A stretch of 64,000 nucleotides of DNA from Lachnospiraceae bacterium. Its GTDB lineage: Bacteria; Bacillota; Clostridia; Lachnospirales; Lachnospiraceae. Each line of letters begins with the position of its first letter. Position 1 is the stretch's first letter. A program made the translations under genes and the position numbers. The notes beneath the pieces were generated by a model. The model was not told the DNA's origin, did not search any database, and saw only the letters and a program-made list of their open reading frames with translations. The DNA lies in contig JAILIS010000025.1 in assembly GCA_024695145.1 (NCBI GenBank), positions 1 to 64,000 of the forward strand, read 5' to 3'. This document shows positions 33,434 through 42,846 of the stretch, one piece after another.

Positions 33434-34933
33434 ATGAAAAAACTGGATGAACTTTGTAAAGACCTTGAATATGATGTGCTTTTCGGGAGCATGGACAGGG
33501 AATATTCCGATCTTGTTACCGATAACAGAAAGCTTACCAAAAACTGTGTGTACATATGTATCAAAGGCGCCAATTTCGACGGGCACACCTGTGTGAGGCA
33601 GGCAGTCGATGCCGGAGCCGCACTTATTGTTGTGGAAAGAAATGCCGAAGAACTGGGTCTTGCTGACGGTGCGGGCGGCAGCAGCATCATAAAGGTCGAT
33701 TCAACACGTAAGGCAATGGCTCTTATATCATGTGCGTATTATGATCATCCGGCAAAAGAGCTCACCGTTATAGGGATAACCGGGACCAAGGGCAAGACCA
33801 CCACGACATATCTTATCAGATCGATATTGGAGCAGGCGGGGCGCAAAGTCGGCCTGATCGGAACAATAGAGACGATAATAGGAGATGTGCATACACCGGC
33901 AAAAAACACAACACCCGATTCGCCGGAGCTCCAGAAAATGCTTCGGCAGACAGCCGACAGCGGATGCGATACCGTTGTCATGGAGGTCTCAAGCCAGGGT
34001 CTGATGCTTCACAGAACATACGGTATAGATTATGATATCGGGATCTTTACCAATATCGAGCCTGATCATATCGGACCGAACGAGCATGCCGATTTTGACG
34101 ATTATATAAGATGCAAATCGATGCTGTTCAGGCAGTGTGCGACGGGAATAGTGAATGGAGATGACGGGCATGTGGAGAAGATACTTGAAAACTCCTCCTG
34201 TAAGGTGATAAGATACGGATTTCGCGAAGGACTGGATTACAGCGCCCAAAATGTGAGATTTACGGGGAGCGGATCCGATCTCGGGATGGAGTTTGATGTC
34301 AAAGGACGTGTAAACTATCCGGTAAAGATAAACATGCCCGGCAGATTTTCGGTATATAACGCATTGTGTGCGGTGGCTGTATGCGACACCCTCGGTATAG
34401 ATGAAAAGACAGTCAGGGAAGCGGTCACAAAAGGCCATGTAAAGGGCCGGATCGAACCCGTAAAGGTCTCGGACAGGTATACGATGCTGATCGACTATGC
34501 TCATAACGCCATGGCACTTGAAAGCCTTCTTGAAACACTTAAGGAATATCATCCGAAAAGGCTTGTGTGCCTGTTCGGGTGTGGAGGAAACCGTGACCGT
34601 AACAGGAGATTTGAGATGGGTGAGGTATCTGGAAGACTCGCGGATCTGACCGTCATAACGTCTGACAATCCCCGTAATGAAGATCCCATGGATATAATAG
34701 CGGATATCAGGTGCGGGATCGGTAAAACAAGCGGACGGTACGTCGAGATACCTGACCGGAAAGAAGCCATACGCTACTGTATAGAGAACGGACAGGAGGG
34801 AGATATCATAGTTCTTGCCGGAAAGGGACATGAGGACTATCAGGAGATAAAAGGAAAGAAATATCCGATGGATGAGCGGGTGCTTATTGCGGATATATTA
34901 AAAGAGATGAATCTGACGGGAGGAGAGAACTGA
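33434..34933 (+). CDS. murE: UDP-MurNAc-tripeptide synthetase MurE (meso-DAP type)
   Basis: MurE adds the third amino acid to the peptidoglycan precursor UDP-MurNAc-L-Ala-D-Glu. The ATP-binding loop GITGTKGKTTTTYL, NTTPDSPELQ, and EVSSQGL are as in the family. The amino-acid-selecting motif reads DNPRNEDP, the meso-diaminopimelate version, so the wall is predicted to be DAP type. The length is 499 residues. Only a poor GGGACC-type site precedes the ATG. It is followed after 2 bases by hflK; an unusual but contiguous operon. Confidence 0.95.
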   Translation: MKKLDELCKDLEYDVLFGSMDREYSDLVTDNRKLTKNCVYICIKGANFDGHTCVRQAVDAGAALIVVERNAEELGLADGAGGSSIIKVDSTRKAMALISCAYYDHPAKELTVIGITGTKGKTTTTYLIRSILEQAGRKVGLIGTIETIIGDVHTPAKNTTPDSPELQKMLRQTADSGCDTVVMEVSSQGLMLHRTYGIDYDIGIFTNIEPDHIGPNEHADFDDYIRCKSMLFRQCATGIVNGDDGHVEKILENSSCKVIRYGFREGLDYSAQNVRFTGSGSDLGMEFDVKGRVNYPVKINMPGRFSVYNALCAVAVCDTLGIDEKTVREAVTKGHVKGRIEPVKVSDRYTMLIDYAHNAMALESLLETLKEYHPKRLVCLFGCGGNRDRNRRFEMGEVSGRLADLTVITSDNPRNEDPMDIIADIRCGIGKTSGRYVEIPDRKEAIRYCIENGQEGDIIVLAGKGHEDYQEIKGKKYPMDERVLIADILKEMNLTGGEN

Positions 34934-34935
34934 TC

Positions 34936-35991
34936 ATGGATTTTAAGTTCAATTTCGGGAAAAACTACCGGGATCTTGACAAAGAGCCCGTGAAGATGCC
35001 GAATTTCGGAAAGTACTACAGGTATGTACTCATTATTGCCGCTGCCGTGATAATAATATTCGGGGGCTTTTATAACGTATCGGAGCAGGAGAATGCCGTT
35101 GTCACGATGTTCGGAAGAGTGATCCGTACCGATACGGCGGGACTGTATTTCAAGATACCGTTTCTGCAGAAAGTCCATTACGTGGATATAACCACTCACG
35201 GAACGGGTGTCGGATACTCACTCGACAACAACGGACAGAATATCACGGATGAGACGAACGGGATAATGATAACATCCGATTTTAATCTTCTGGATATTGA
35301 TTTTTACCTGGAATACAGGGTTTCGGATCCGGTGGCATATCTGTATGCATCGGATAATCCGGAAGAGATACTGAAGAATATCGCACTGTCAAGTATCCGC
35401 TCGGTAGTGGCTGATTTTACGGTAGATGAAGCCATGACTACGGCCAAAGGACAGATACAGGCAAACGTCAAAGAGGATATGACCCGTGAACTCAATGAAC
35501 ACGATATAGGTCTTGCGGTTGTCAATATAACCGTTCAGGACTCCGAACCGCCCACGGATGAGATCAAGCAGGCTTTCAAAGCGGTTGAAACGGCGAAACA
35601 GGGTGCCGATACTGCCAAGAACAATGCGCTGGCCTATCAGAACGAACAGATTCCCAAGGCCGATGCGAATGCCGATAAGATAATACAGTCGGCAGAAGCC
35701 GACAAAGCGGCAAGGATAGCCGAGGCAGAAGGCCAGGTTGTCAGATTTAACGAGATGTATGATCAGTACAGACTGTACCCTGGCATCACGAAAAAGAGGA
35801 TGTTCTACGAGACCATGGAGGAGCTGCTCCCGTCACTGAAGGTTATCATATCCGACGGAAGCACGCAGACACTTATGCCACTTGACAGTTTTTCCGCCGA
35901 TACGCAGGAGACGGCGGGCTCGAACAGTGCATCTGCAGATACAACCGCAAATACAGCCGGTACTGCAGCTGATGAAAGGGGGGAAGAGTGA
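34936..35991 (+). CDS. hflK: FtsH-modulating membrane protein HflK
   Basis: HflK and HflC form a large membrane ring that modulates the FtsH protease. This 351-residue protein has a cytoplasmic N-terminus, one membrane helix (about residues 32-50), and an SPFH/prohibitin domain beginning YNVSEQENAVVTMFGRV. A helical region rich in Ala and Lys (KQGADTAKNNALAYQNE) follows, then a Ser/Thr/Ala tail. GGAGGAGAG provides the ribosome binding site. hflC starts two bases after its stop. Confidence 0.92.
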   Translation: MDFKFNFGKNYRDLDKEPVKMPNFGKYYRYVLIIAAAVIIIFGGFYNVSEQENAVVTMFGRVIRTDTAGLYFKIPFLQKVHYVDITTHGTGVGYSLDNNGQNITDETNGIMITSDFNLLDIDFYLEYRVSDPVAYLYASDNPEEILKNIALSSIRSVVADFTVDEAMTTAKGQIQANVKEDMTRELNEHDIGLAVVNITVQDSEPPTDEIKQAFKAVETAKQGADTAKNNALAYQNEQIPKADANADKIIQSAEADKAARIAEAEGQVVRFNEMYDQYRLYPGITKKRMFYETMEELLPSLKVIISDGSTQTLMPLDSFSADTQETAGSNSASADTTANTAGTAADERGEE

Positions 35992-35993
35992 TC

Positions 35994-36863
35994 ATGAAAA
36001 AAGCGATAATATGGATCATAGCCGTTGCGGCAGTCATAACCCTTGCATCATCACTTTATACGGTAAACTACAAGGATGTTGTGCTCATACAGCAGTTTGG
36101 ACGTGTTGTTGCGATACAGAATGAGCCGGGGCTTCACTTTAAGATCCCGTTCATTCAGAGCACATTCCCCATATATGACGGAAACAGGATATATGACATA
36201 CCGCAGAGTGATGTCATAACAAGAGACAAAAAATCAATGATCGCCGACGATTACGTCATATGGAGCGTGGATGACGTGATGAAGTATTATCAGACTCTGG
36301 GCGGTGTCGGAGCCCGTGCCGAGGAGCGTATCGATGCCGCGGTATATAACGCGACCAAGAATACGATATCTTCTATGACCCAGGACGAGGTCATCGCTGC
36401 GAGGGGTATCGAGCTTACGAACCTGATAACCGCCGAATCCAATTCCGATATCGCCGGTTACGGTATAAAGATCATGACAGCCGAGATAAAAGCGCTCGAT
36501 CTTCCCGATGACAACAAGGAAGCGGTATATGAAAGAATGATATCGGAGCGTGGAAATATCGCAGCGGGCTACAAGGCAAAGGGTGAGGCCGATGCGCAGA
36601 AGATACGCAACGAGACCGACAAGAACGTAAAGATCACGATCGCGGATGCCAACAGGCAGGCCGAAACACTCCTTGCGGAGGGAGAGGCCGAATATATGAA
36701 GATACTGTCCGATGCGTACAGCAACACCGAAAAATCGGATTTTTACAATTATCTTCGAGGGCTGGATTCACTTAAAGGCTCGCTTAAGAACAACAGGAGC
36801 AACACGATAATCCTCGACAAGGATTCGGAACTTGCAAGGATACTGTACGGCGATATCGAGTGA
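35994..36863 (+). CDS. hflC: FtsH-modulating membrane protein HflC
   Basis: The partner of HflK, 289 residues. It has an N-terminal membrane helix (IWIIAVAAVITLASSLYTVN), then the SPFH domain with YKDVVLIQQFGRVV, GLHFKIPFIQS and DKKSMIADDYVIWSV, and a helical C-terminus ending LYGDIE. I chose ATG 35994 over the GTG two codons earlier because GGGGGGAAG then sits at a usual distance. A terminator-like hairpin follows. Confidence 0.93.
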   Translation: MKKAIIWIIAVAAVITLASSLYTVNYKDVVLIQQFGRVVAIQNEPGLHFKIPFIQSTFPIYDGNRIYDIPQSDVITRDKKSMIADDYVIWSVDDVMKYYQTLGGVGARAEERIDAAVYNATKNTISSMTQDEVIAARGIELTNLITAESNSDIAGYGIKIMTAEIKALDLPDDNKEAVYERMISERGNIAAGYKAKGEADAQKIRNETDKNVKITIADANRQAETLLAEGEAEYMKILSDAYSNTEKSDFYNYLRGLDSLKGSLKNNRSNTIILDKDSELARILYGDIE

Positions 36864-36864
36864 C

Positions 36865-36908
36865 GAAAGAAGGAGAGCGGTAAACATCTTGATTATCCGC
36901 TCTCTTTC
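36865..36908 (+). terminator. Hairpin after hflC
   Basis: GAAAG then GGAGAGCGG (36865-36880) pairs with CCGCTCTC then TTTC (36897-36908). The T-tract is short and interrupted, so termination strength is uncertain. Confidence 0.6.
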
Positions 36909-36960
36909 TGATATAGTTAACGCATTATACGTAAAAAGCTGAGGTGAGATCTTCCATACT

Positions 36961-38283
36961 ATGGATCCGGACAGTCGATCTATACTGATAGTAATTCTGC
37001 TTTTTATAGCATCCGCATACTGTGCCCTTACCGAGACGTCTGTTGCGAGCGTATCGAAGAGCCGCATCAAGGTCAGAGCGGACAAGGGTACTCCGGGAGC
37101 TAAAAAAGTTCTGTATGTTCTCGACAATTTTGAGGACGCCATAACAACACTTCTTGTGTGTACTAATATTGCCCATATTGCGGCAGCCGCCATTGTGACA
37201 GCAGTTGTTACGAGAAGATGGGGGCTTTCAGCAGTCACGGCATCAACATTCATCATGACTCTCGCTATGTTCTTTCTCGGTGAGATGATCCCCAAAAGTA
37301 TCGGAAAGAAGTCAAGTGAAAAATCAAGCCTTGCGTGCGCAGGGCTTCTTGTAGTACTCATGAAGGTCATGAAGCCGTTCACGTTCATACTGTCCGGTAT
37401 CGGCAAAGTGACGCTCAGATTGGCCGGAGGTGATGAAGAAGTATCCGTTACCGAAGATGAGATATACGATATCATTGAGGATATGACCGAAGAAGGAAGT
37501 CTTGATGAAGAGCAGAGCGAGCTGATATCTTCGGCGCTCTCATTCGGGGATCTGACGGTCGCCGCCATCATGACCCCCAGAGTCGATGTTGAAGGCATAG
37601 ATATCAATACGCCGAGCGAGAAGATACTCGAGAATCTTCTCGGGCAGAACCACAGCCGCCTGATCGTATACGACGGCACTGTCGATAATGTTGTCGGTGT
37701 TCTGCAGCTTCGCCGGTTTTTAAAATCATACATATCACGCAGGACTATACCCAGTCTTCGCCGTATGACGGATACGGTATATTTTGCTCACCAGAGCATG
37801 CCGATAGATGAGCTGTTTGACAAAATGACTGCGAACAAATTCAACATAGCGGTCGTTCTCGACGGTTTCGGAGGCACGCTCGGTATTGTCACGATCGAGG
37901 ATATCCTCGAAGAGATAGTAGGTGAGATATGGGATGAGGACGATGAGATCGTAGAGCCAATCGTAAGGCTGTCGGATGATACCATCCTGGCCGGCTGCGA
38001 CGAAACGGTCGAATCCGTTTTCGAGGAGATGGGATACGAGGAGAAGGATGAAGATCTTGAGGAGAGGTTCAAGAACCTACTTCTGTGTGATTTTATATTC
38101 GAAAAGGTCGGCAGCGTCCCCCAAAAAGGTGATTCGTTTGAGTACGGCGGTATGAAGATCAGGGTTGAAGATGTTGATCACAACCGTGTGCTGAAGGCAA
38201 GGATAACGATGACGGATAAAACCGAAGATAAGGATACGGCAGAAGCCGGAAACGATTCCGATACGACGGAGGTGCGCTCATGA
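36961..38283 (+). CDS. CNNM/CorC-type transporter (hemolysin family), copy 1
   Basis: The 440-residue protein has the order DUF21 membrane domain (three to four helices within residues 1-140), two CBS domains with MTPRVDVEGID and FGGTLGIVTIEDILEEIVGEI, and a C-terminal CorC/HlyC domain from about residue 340. Such proteins move or sense divalent cations, mostly magnesium or cobalt. GAGGTGAG precedes the ATG at some distance. The second, similar protein overlaps its stop codon (ATGA), and both are likely made together; the pair may form a mixed dimer. Confidence 0.9.
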   Translation: MDPDSRSILIVILLFIASAYCALTETSVASVSKSRIKVRADKGTPGAKKVLYVLDNFEDAITTLLVCTNIAHIAAAAIVTAVVTRRWGLSAVTASTFIMTLAMFFLGEMIPKSIGKKSSEKSSLACAGLLVVLMKVMKPFTFILSGIGKVTLRLAGGDEEVSVTEDEIYDIIEDMTEEGSLDEEQSELISSALSFGDLTVAAIMTPRVDVEGIDINTPSEKILENLLGQNHSRLIVYDGTVDNVVGVLQLRRFLKSYISRRTIPSLRRMTDTVYFAHQSMPIDELFDKMTANKFNIAVVLDGFGGTLGIVTIEDILEEIVGEIWDEDDEIVEPIVRLSDDTILAGCDETVESVFEEMGYEEKDEDLEERFKNLLLCDFIFEKVGSVPQKGDSFEYGGMKIRVEDVDHNRVLKARITMTDKTEDKDTAEAGNDSDTTEVRS

Positions 38284-39545
38284 GTATGTTGATCATCGTC
38301 GCTGTCGGGATAATCCTGTGCATCATTCTGTCCGGTGTGTTCTCGGCGGCTGAAATGGCTGTCATTTCATGCAACAAGGTCAGAATGGAAAACGAGGCAA
38401 AAGACGGCAGTAAGAAGGCCGCAAGAGTCATAAAGCTTTATGAGGATTACGATAACACTTTAAGCACCATTCTGCTGTCAAATAATCTTGTGAACATTGC
38501 CGCATCGTCGCTCAGCACGGTTTACATAATATTACTGACGGGGTCGGATGACTTGAATTGGTTGATCGCGGCATTGGTTACGGTGCTCGTCATAATATTC
38601 GGAGAGACCATACCCAAGATAATCGCCAATAAGCATTCCAATTCGCTGTCAAGGGGTCTGTCGGGATTCCTTATGATGCTGTACGTTCTTCTGTGGCCCG
38701 TAAACTTCATTGTTGTAAAACTGACGGCATTGTTAACGTTTCCTTTGGGAAGAGGTGACGGCAGCAGCGATAATGACGAGAAGACGGAAGAGCTTCAGGC
38801 CATCATAGAGACGGCTGAAGATGAGGGCGTGATCGATTCCGACCAGTCCGAGATAGTAGCTGCGGCCATTGATTTTTCCGATGTATCCGCTTCCGACGTG
38901 ATGACGGCCCGGGTGGATATAGAAGCCATTGATATAGATGATCCCATTCAGGAGATCGTGAAGATGGTATCAAAGTCCAGAAAGAGCCGCTTCCCGGTAT
39001 ATGAGGACAGCATTGACAACATCATAGGTGTAATGCACTTAAATCCTTTTCTGAAAGCCATGGCATCCGGGGCGGAGCCTGACATCAGAAGTATCATGAA
39101 CGAGCCCTGTTTCGTATATAAGACCGCAAAGCTTCCGCATGTCCTTGATGTTTTAAAGGATGCCCGTCAGCATCTTGCGATAGTTACCGACGAATACAGC
39201 GGAACGCTCGGCATTGTCACAATGGAGGACGTTCTTGAAGAGATAGTGGGCGATATATGGGATGACAATGATGAGATCGAAGAGGAGGTTGTGGAATCTC
39301 AGACCGGTGAACTGATAGTGGACGGAGACATGCCTATCGGCGATTTTCTTGAACTTCTCAATATCGATGAGGATGAATTTGATTACGAATCACAGACCGC
39401 CGGAGGATGGGCGATCGAGTATCTCGGCGATTTTCCCAAAGAAGGAGATCAGTTTGATTTTGAGGGATTTCACATAACCGTAACAGAGGCAGGAGAGAGG
39501 CGCGTGGGTAAGCTTACGGTCAAACATGCGGTGAACGAGCAATAA
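38280..39545 (+). CDS. CNNM/CorC-type transporter (hemolysin family), copy 2
   Basis: The 421-residue paralogue of the preceding protein has the same DUF21, CBS pair and CorC_HlyC architecture: ILSGVFSAAEMAVISCNKVR at the start, VMTARVDIEAIDIDDP, YSGTLGIVTMEDVLEEIVGDI, and AGGWAIEYLGDFPKEGD in the last domain. GGAGGTGCGCTC gives a strong ribosome binding site. Tandem overlapping copies imply a functional pair. A divalent cation role is the family expectation. Confidence 0.9.
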   Translation: MSMLIIVAVGIILCIILSGVFSAAEMAVISCNKVRMENEAKDGSKKAARVIKLYEDYDNTLSTILLSNNLVNIAASSLSTVYIILLTGSDDLNWLIAALVTVLVIIFGETIPKIIANKHSNSLSRGLSGFLMMLYVLLWPVNFIVVKLTALLTFPLGRGDGSSDNDEKTEELQAIIETAEDEGVIDSDQSEIVAAAIDFSDVSASDVMTARVDIEAIDIDDPIQEIVKMVSKSRKSRFPVYEDSIDNIIGVMHLNPFLKAMASGAEPDIRSIMNEPCFVYKTAKLPHVLDVLKDARQHLAIVTDEYSGTLGIVTMEDVLEEIVGDIWDDNDEIEEEVVESQTGELIVDGDMPIGDFLELLNIDEDEFDYESQTAGGWAIEYLGDFPKEGDQFDFEGFHITVTEAGERRVGKLTVKHAVNEQ

Positions 39546-39549
39546 AGTA

Positions 39550-39578
39550 TTGCAAACCCGCCTGACTTATGGTACATT
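39550..39578 (+). promoter_or_regulatory. rpsB-tsf promoter
   Basis: TTGCAA at 39550-39555 and TACATT at 39573-39578 have 17 bases between. Transcription would start near 39585, giving a leader of about 110 bases before rpsB. Confidence 0.65.
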
Positions 39579-39584
39579 TTTAAA

Positions 39585-39690
39585 GTTGTCGGGCTATGCC
39601 CAAGTAATCACGCGTGCTGATGAACGGCCGGTTCCTGATCGTTCAGGTCGCCATATCAGTTGAAGCGCGCGGAAGTTTAAACCCGGAGGT
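39585..39690 (+). ncRNA. Structured rpsB mRNA leader (putative S2 autoregulatory element)
   Basis: The leader can form GGGC/GCCC at 39591-39601, then a long arm: CGCGTGC (39611-39617) with GCGCGCG (39665-39671), TGAT (39618-39621) with ATCA (39655-39658) leaving a six-base bulge, and an inner hairpin CCTGA/TCAGG (39634-39647, loop TCGT). The rpsB ribosome binding site lies just 3'. S2 is known to control its own operon in E. coli; the same role here is inference. Confidence 0.5.
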
Positions 39691-39696
39691 ATTAAA

Positions 39697-40470
39697 ATGA
39701 GCGTTATTTCAATGAAACAGTTACTTGAAGCGGGTGTTCATTTCGGACACCAGACCAGAAGATGGAACCCTAAGATGGCTCCGTACATCTACATGGAGAG
39801 AAACGGTATCTATATCATAGATCTCCAGAAGACGGTAGGAATGGTCGACGATGCGTATAACGCAGTATCCGAGATCGTATCAAACGGCGGAACGATCCTC
39901 TTTGTGGGAACCAAGAAGCAGGCCATGGATGCTGTCCAGAGTGAGGCTGAGCGTTGCGGCATGTTCTATGTCAACGAGAGATGGCTCGGTGGTATGCTCA
40001 CCAACTTCAAGACTATCCAGTCACGTATCAAGAGACTCAAGGACATCGAGAAGATGAGCCAGGACGGTACATTCGATGTTCTTCCCAAGAAGGAAGTCAT
40101 AGGGATCAGAAAAGAGTGGGAGAAGCTTGAGAAAAACCTCGGCGGTATCAAGGATATGAGAAAGATACCCGATGCGATTTTTGTCGTTGATCCCAAGAAG
40201 GAGCATATCTGTGTTCAGGAAGCTCATTCACTCGGTATCACTCTTATCGGTATTGCCGATACAAACTGCGATCCCGAAGAACTTGATTATGTTATACCCG
40301 GAAATGATGATGCCATAAGAGCCGTTAAGCTCATCGTCTCCAAGATGGCTGATGCCGTTATCGAGGCCAAGCAGGGCGAGACAGCTGAAGAGAGCGCTGA
40401 AGGAACCGATACGGCCGATGCTTCACTTGAAGGGGCAGAAGAAGCTAAAGAGGCAGATGCCGAGGCATAA
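39697..40470 (+). CDS. rpsB: Small ribosomal subunit protein uS2
   Basis: The 257-residue protein shows the S2 signature throughout: [20 protein letters not shown] at the start, [31 protein letters not shown], and [13 protein letters not shown]. It is part of the 30S platform. The acidic tail after residue 230 ([20 protein letters not shown]) is a lineage feature. CCGGAGGTATTAAA precedes the ATG. tsf follows, the classic order. Confidence 0.98.
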   Translation: MSVISMKQLLEAGVHFGHQTRRWNPKMAPYIYMERNGIYIIDLQKTVGMVDDAYNAVSEIVSNGGTILFVGTKKQAMDAVQSEAERCGMFYVNERWLGGMLTNFKTIQSRIKRLKDIEKMSQDGTFDVLPKKEVIGIRKEWEKLEKNLGGIKDMRKIPDAIFVVDPKKEHICVQEAHSLGITLIGIADTNCDPEELDYVIPGNDDAIRAVKLIVSKMADAVIEAKQGETAEESAEGTDTADASLEGAEEAKEADAEA

Positions 40471-40508
40471 TCCGATCATCATATGTTTATTATCAGGAGG
40501 AATATATA

Positions 40509-41600
40509 ATGGCTAATATTACAGCTGCAATGGTTAAAGAGTTACGTGAGCTTACCGGTGCCGGCATGATGGACTGCAAGAAGGCACTCGGCGAGACCGA
40601 CGGTGATATGGATGCCGCGGTTGATTTTCTGAAAAAATCGGGAGCTGCCAAGGCAGAAAAGAAAGCGAGCCGTATAGCGGCAGAAGGTATATGCCGTGTG
40701 GCTATGTTTGAAAACAAGAAGGCAGTCGTTGCCGAAGTCAATTCGGAGACTGACTTTGTTGCAAAGAATGAGGTATTCCAGGAGTTTGTACAGGCTGTAG
40801 CGGATACTGCTCTTGCAAGCGGCCTTAACGGCGGCAAGAACGGTGAGGACGTTGAAACACTTCTTGACAAAGACGGTCTTCGCGAGCTTGTTGTCGAGAA
40901 GACAGCCAAGATCGGAGAAAAACTCTCAGTCAGAAGATTCGTAAGAGTCGAGGGAGATCTTGTGGTATCTTACCTTCACGGCGGCGGCAGGATCGGTGTT
41001 CTTGTATCGGCTAAGTGTGCCGAGGCTACCGATGCGGTTAAAGAGGCACTTCAGAATATCGCCATGCAGGTAGCGGCCATGAGCCCCGAGTATCTGAAAG
41101 AGTCAGATATCTCAGATGCCGAAAAGGCCAAGATGCTCGATATCACGACAGACAGTGCACTCAATGATCCCGCATCTCTTCCGAAGCCCATACTTCAGAA
41201 GCTGATCGACAAGGCCATAGCGGACAAGAAGTGGAATGACGAAACAGTTTCCATATACGAAGACAAGAAGAGCAACATGAACTTCCTGTTCAATTTCCTT
41301 CCCGAAGAGGCCAAGACAGCCCTTATCGAGCTTGCTATGGCAGATAAGGACAGCATCGTAAACGACAAGATCTTTGAAGGACTCGTAAAGGGACGTATTG
41401 CAAAGAGAGAGAAGGAAGTCGTTCTCTTAAACCAGGTATATGTAAGAGCCGAGGACGGCAAACAGTCTGTTGCCAAATATCTCGAATCAGTCGACAAGAG
41501 TCTTGAGATCGAGAAGTTCGTCCGCTTCGAGGTTGGCGAAGGAATGGAAAAGAAGAACGAGGATTTTGCTGCTGAAGTTGCAGCTCAGATGAACGCATAA
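40509..41600 (+). CDS. tsf: Elongation factor Ts
   Basis: EF-Ts regenerates EF-Tu-GTP. The N-terminal UBA-like domain ITAAMVKELRELTGAGMMDCKKAL with SGAAKAEKKASRIAAEG, and NSETDFVAKNEVF, are diagnostic. The protein has 363 residues, against about 283 in E. coli. The extra length is in the C-terminal half, where an insertion of about 50 residues (KPILQKLIDKAIADKKW to FLPEEAKTALIELAMADKD) comes before the KGRIAKREKEVVLLNQVYV segment. Codons look like those of a highly expressed gene. AGGAGGAATATATA precedes the ATG. Confidence 0.96.
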   Translation: MANITAAMVKELRELTGAGMMDCKKALGETDGDMDAAVDFLKKSGAAKAEKKASRIAAEGICRVAMFENKKAVVAEVNSETDFVAKNEVFQEFVQAVADTALASGLNGGKNGEDVETLLDKDGLRELVVEKTAKIGEKLSVRRFVRVEGDLVVSYLHGGGRIGVLVSAKCAEATDAVKEALQNIAMQVAAMSPEYLKESDISDAEKAKMLDITTDSALNDPASLPKPILQKLIDKAIADKKWNDETVSIYEDKKSNMNFLFNFLPEEAKTALIELAMADKDSIVNDKIFEGLVKGRIAKREKEVVLLNQVYVRAEDGKQSVAKYLESVDKSLEIEKFVRFEVGEGMEKKNEDFAAEVAAQMNA

Positions 41601-41613
41601 GAGGGAATTGACC

Positions 41614-42810
41614 ATGGCAGAACGCAGAGTAGGAACCGTATCAAGAGGAATCCGCTGCCCCATTATCCGTGAAGGTGATGACCTTATACAGATCGTAACG
41701 GACAGTGTTATAGAAGCGGCACAGGCGGAAGGTTTTGAGCTTCACGACAGAGATGTTATTTCGATGACGGAGTCCATAGTGGCCAGAAGTCAGGGTAACT
41801 ACTGCACCGTCAATGATATAGCTGCCGATGTCAGAACCAAGCTCGGTGGAGGCACGGTGGGTGTTATATTCCCCATCCTGTCAAGAAACCGTTTTGCTAT
41901 ATGCTTAAAGGGTATAGCAATGGGATGCAAGAAGATCGTACTCATGCTTTCATATCCTTCGGATGAGGTGGGCAATGAACTGGTAAGCCTGGACCGCGTT
42001 GATGAGGCCGGGATCAATCCATACAGTGATGTTCTTACTCTTGAACGTTACCGTGAGCTTTTCGGATATACCAAGCATGAATTCACCGGAGTCGACTATG
42101 TCGAGTATTACAGCGATATCATCCGGGAAGAGGGCTGTGATGTTGAGATCATATTTGCCAATCAGGCAAAAGCCATACTTGACTATACCAAGAACGTGAT
42201 CAACTGTGATATTCATACAAGAGCCAGGACGAAGAGGCTGCTTCTGGCTGCCGGCGCCGAGAAGGTATACGGACTTGACGGGATCATGAACGAACCTGTT
42301 GACGGAAGCGGATTCAATGAAAAATACGGCCTGCTCGGATCCAACAAGGCGACCGAAGGACAGGTAAAACTGTTCCCGAGAGACTGCCGGGACATCGTGG
42401 ACGGAGTTCAGAAGGTCATTTTAGAGCGCACCGGAAAGCATGTGGAAGTAATGGTATACGGTGACGGAGCGTTCAAGGATCCCAAGGGAAAGATATGGGA
42501 ACTTGCGGATCCCGTAGTATCTCCGGCATTTACCAAGGGCCTTATGGGAACGCCCAATGAAGTAAAGATCAAATATCTTGCAGACAATGATTTTGCAGAT
42601 CTTTCGGGAGAGGCTCTCAAAGAGGCTATCTCAAAGAGCATCAAGGAAAAAGACGCAAACCTTGTCGGACAGATGGTCAGCGAGGGAACTACTCCCAGAC
42701 AGCTCACCGACCTGATCGGATCGCTGTGTGATCTGACATCCGGCTCGGGCGACAAGGGAACACCGGTCGTGCTCGTGCAGGGTTACTTCGATAACTATAC
42801 CAACAAATAA
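41614..42810 (+). CDS. CofE-like gamma-glutamyl ligase family protein
   Basis: The 398-residue protein belongs to the coenzyme F420-0:L-glutamate ligase family (COG1478) by overall layout: GIRCPIIREGDDLIQIV, DRDVISMTESIVARSQGN, and a late YGDGAFKDPKGKIWELADPVVSPAF segment. F420 is not expected in this kind of anaerobe, so the true acceptor is probably another molecule; many Firmicutes carry this protein with no known role. ATG 41614 follows GAGGGAATTGACC; the in-frame TTG at 41608 is less likely. It follows tsf by 13 bases and ends at a clear terminator. Confidence 0.75.
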   Translation: MAERRVGTVSRGIRCPIIREGDDLIQIVTDSVIEAAQAEGFELHDRDVISMTESIVARSQGNYCTVNDIAADVRTKLGGGTVGVIFPILSRNRFAICLKGIAMGCKKIVLMLSYPSDEVGNELVSLDRVDEAGINPYSDVLTLERYRELFGYTKHEFTGVDYVEYYSDIIREEGCDVEIIFANQAKAILDYTKNVINCDIHTRARTKRLLLAAGAEKVYGLDGIMNEPVDGSGFNEKYGLLGSNKATEGQVKLFPRDCRDIVDGVQKVILERTGKHVEVMVYGDGAFKDPKGKIWELADPVVSPAFTKGLMGTPNEVKIKYLADNDFADLSGEALKEAISKSIKEKDANLVGQMVSEGTTPRQLTDLIGSLCDLTSGSGDKGTPVVLVQGYFDNYTNK

Positions 42811-42813
42811 GAT

Positions 42814-42846
42814 AAAAAAGAAGGTTCCGAGGAACCTTCTTTTTTA
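42814..42846. terminator. Bidirectional terminator between convergent genes
   Basis: AAAAAAGAAGGTTCC and GGAACCTTCTTTTTT form a perfect stem around GA. The A-run and T-run make it work in both directions, ending the CofE-like gene and the opposing SGNH lipoprotein gene. Confidence 0.92.

Noticed and set aside
33989..34831. 280-codon frame on the - strand
   Set aside because: Antisense to murE, whose motifs are unambiguous.
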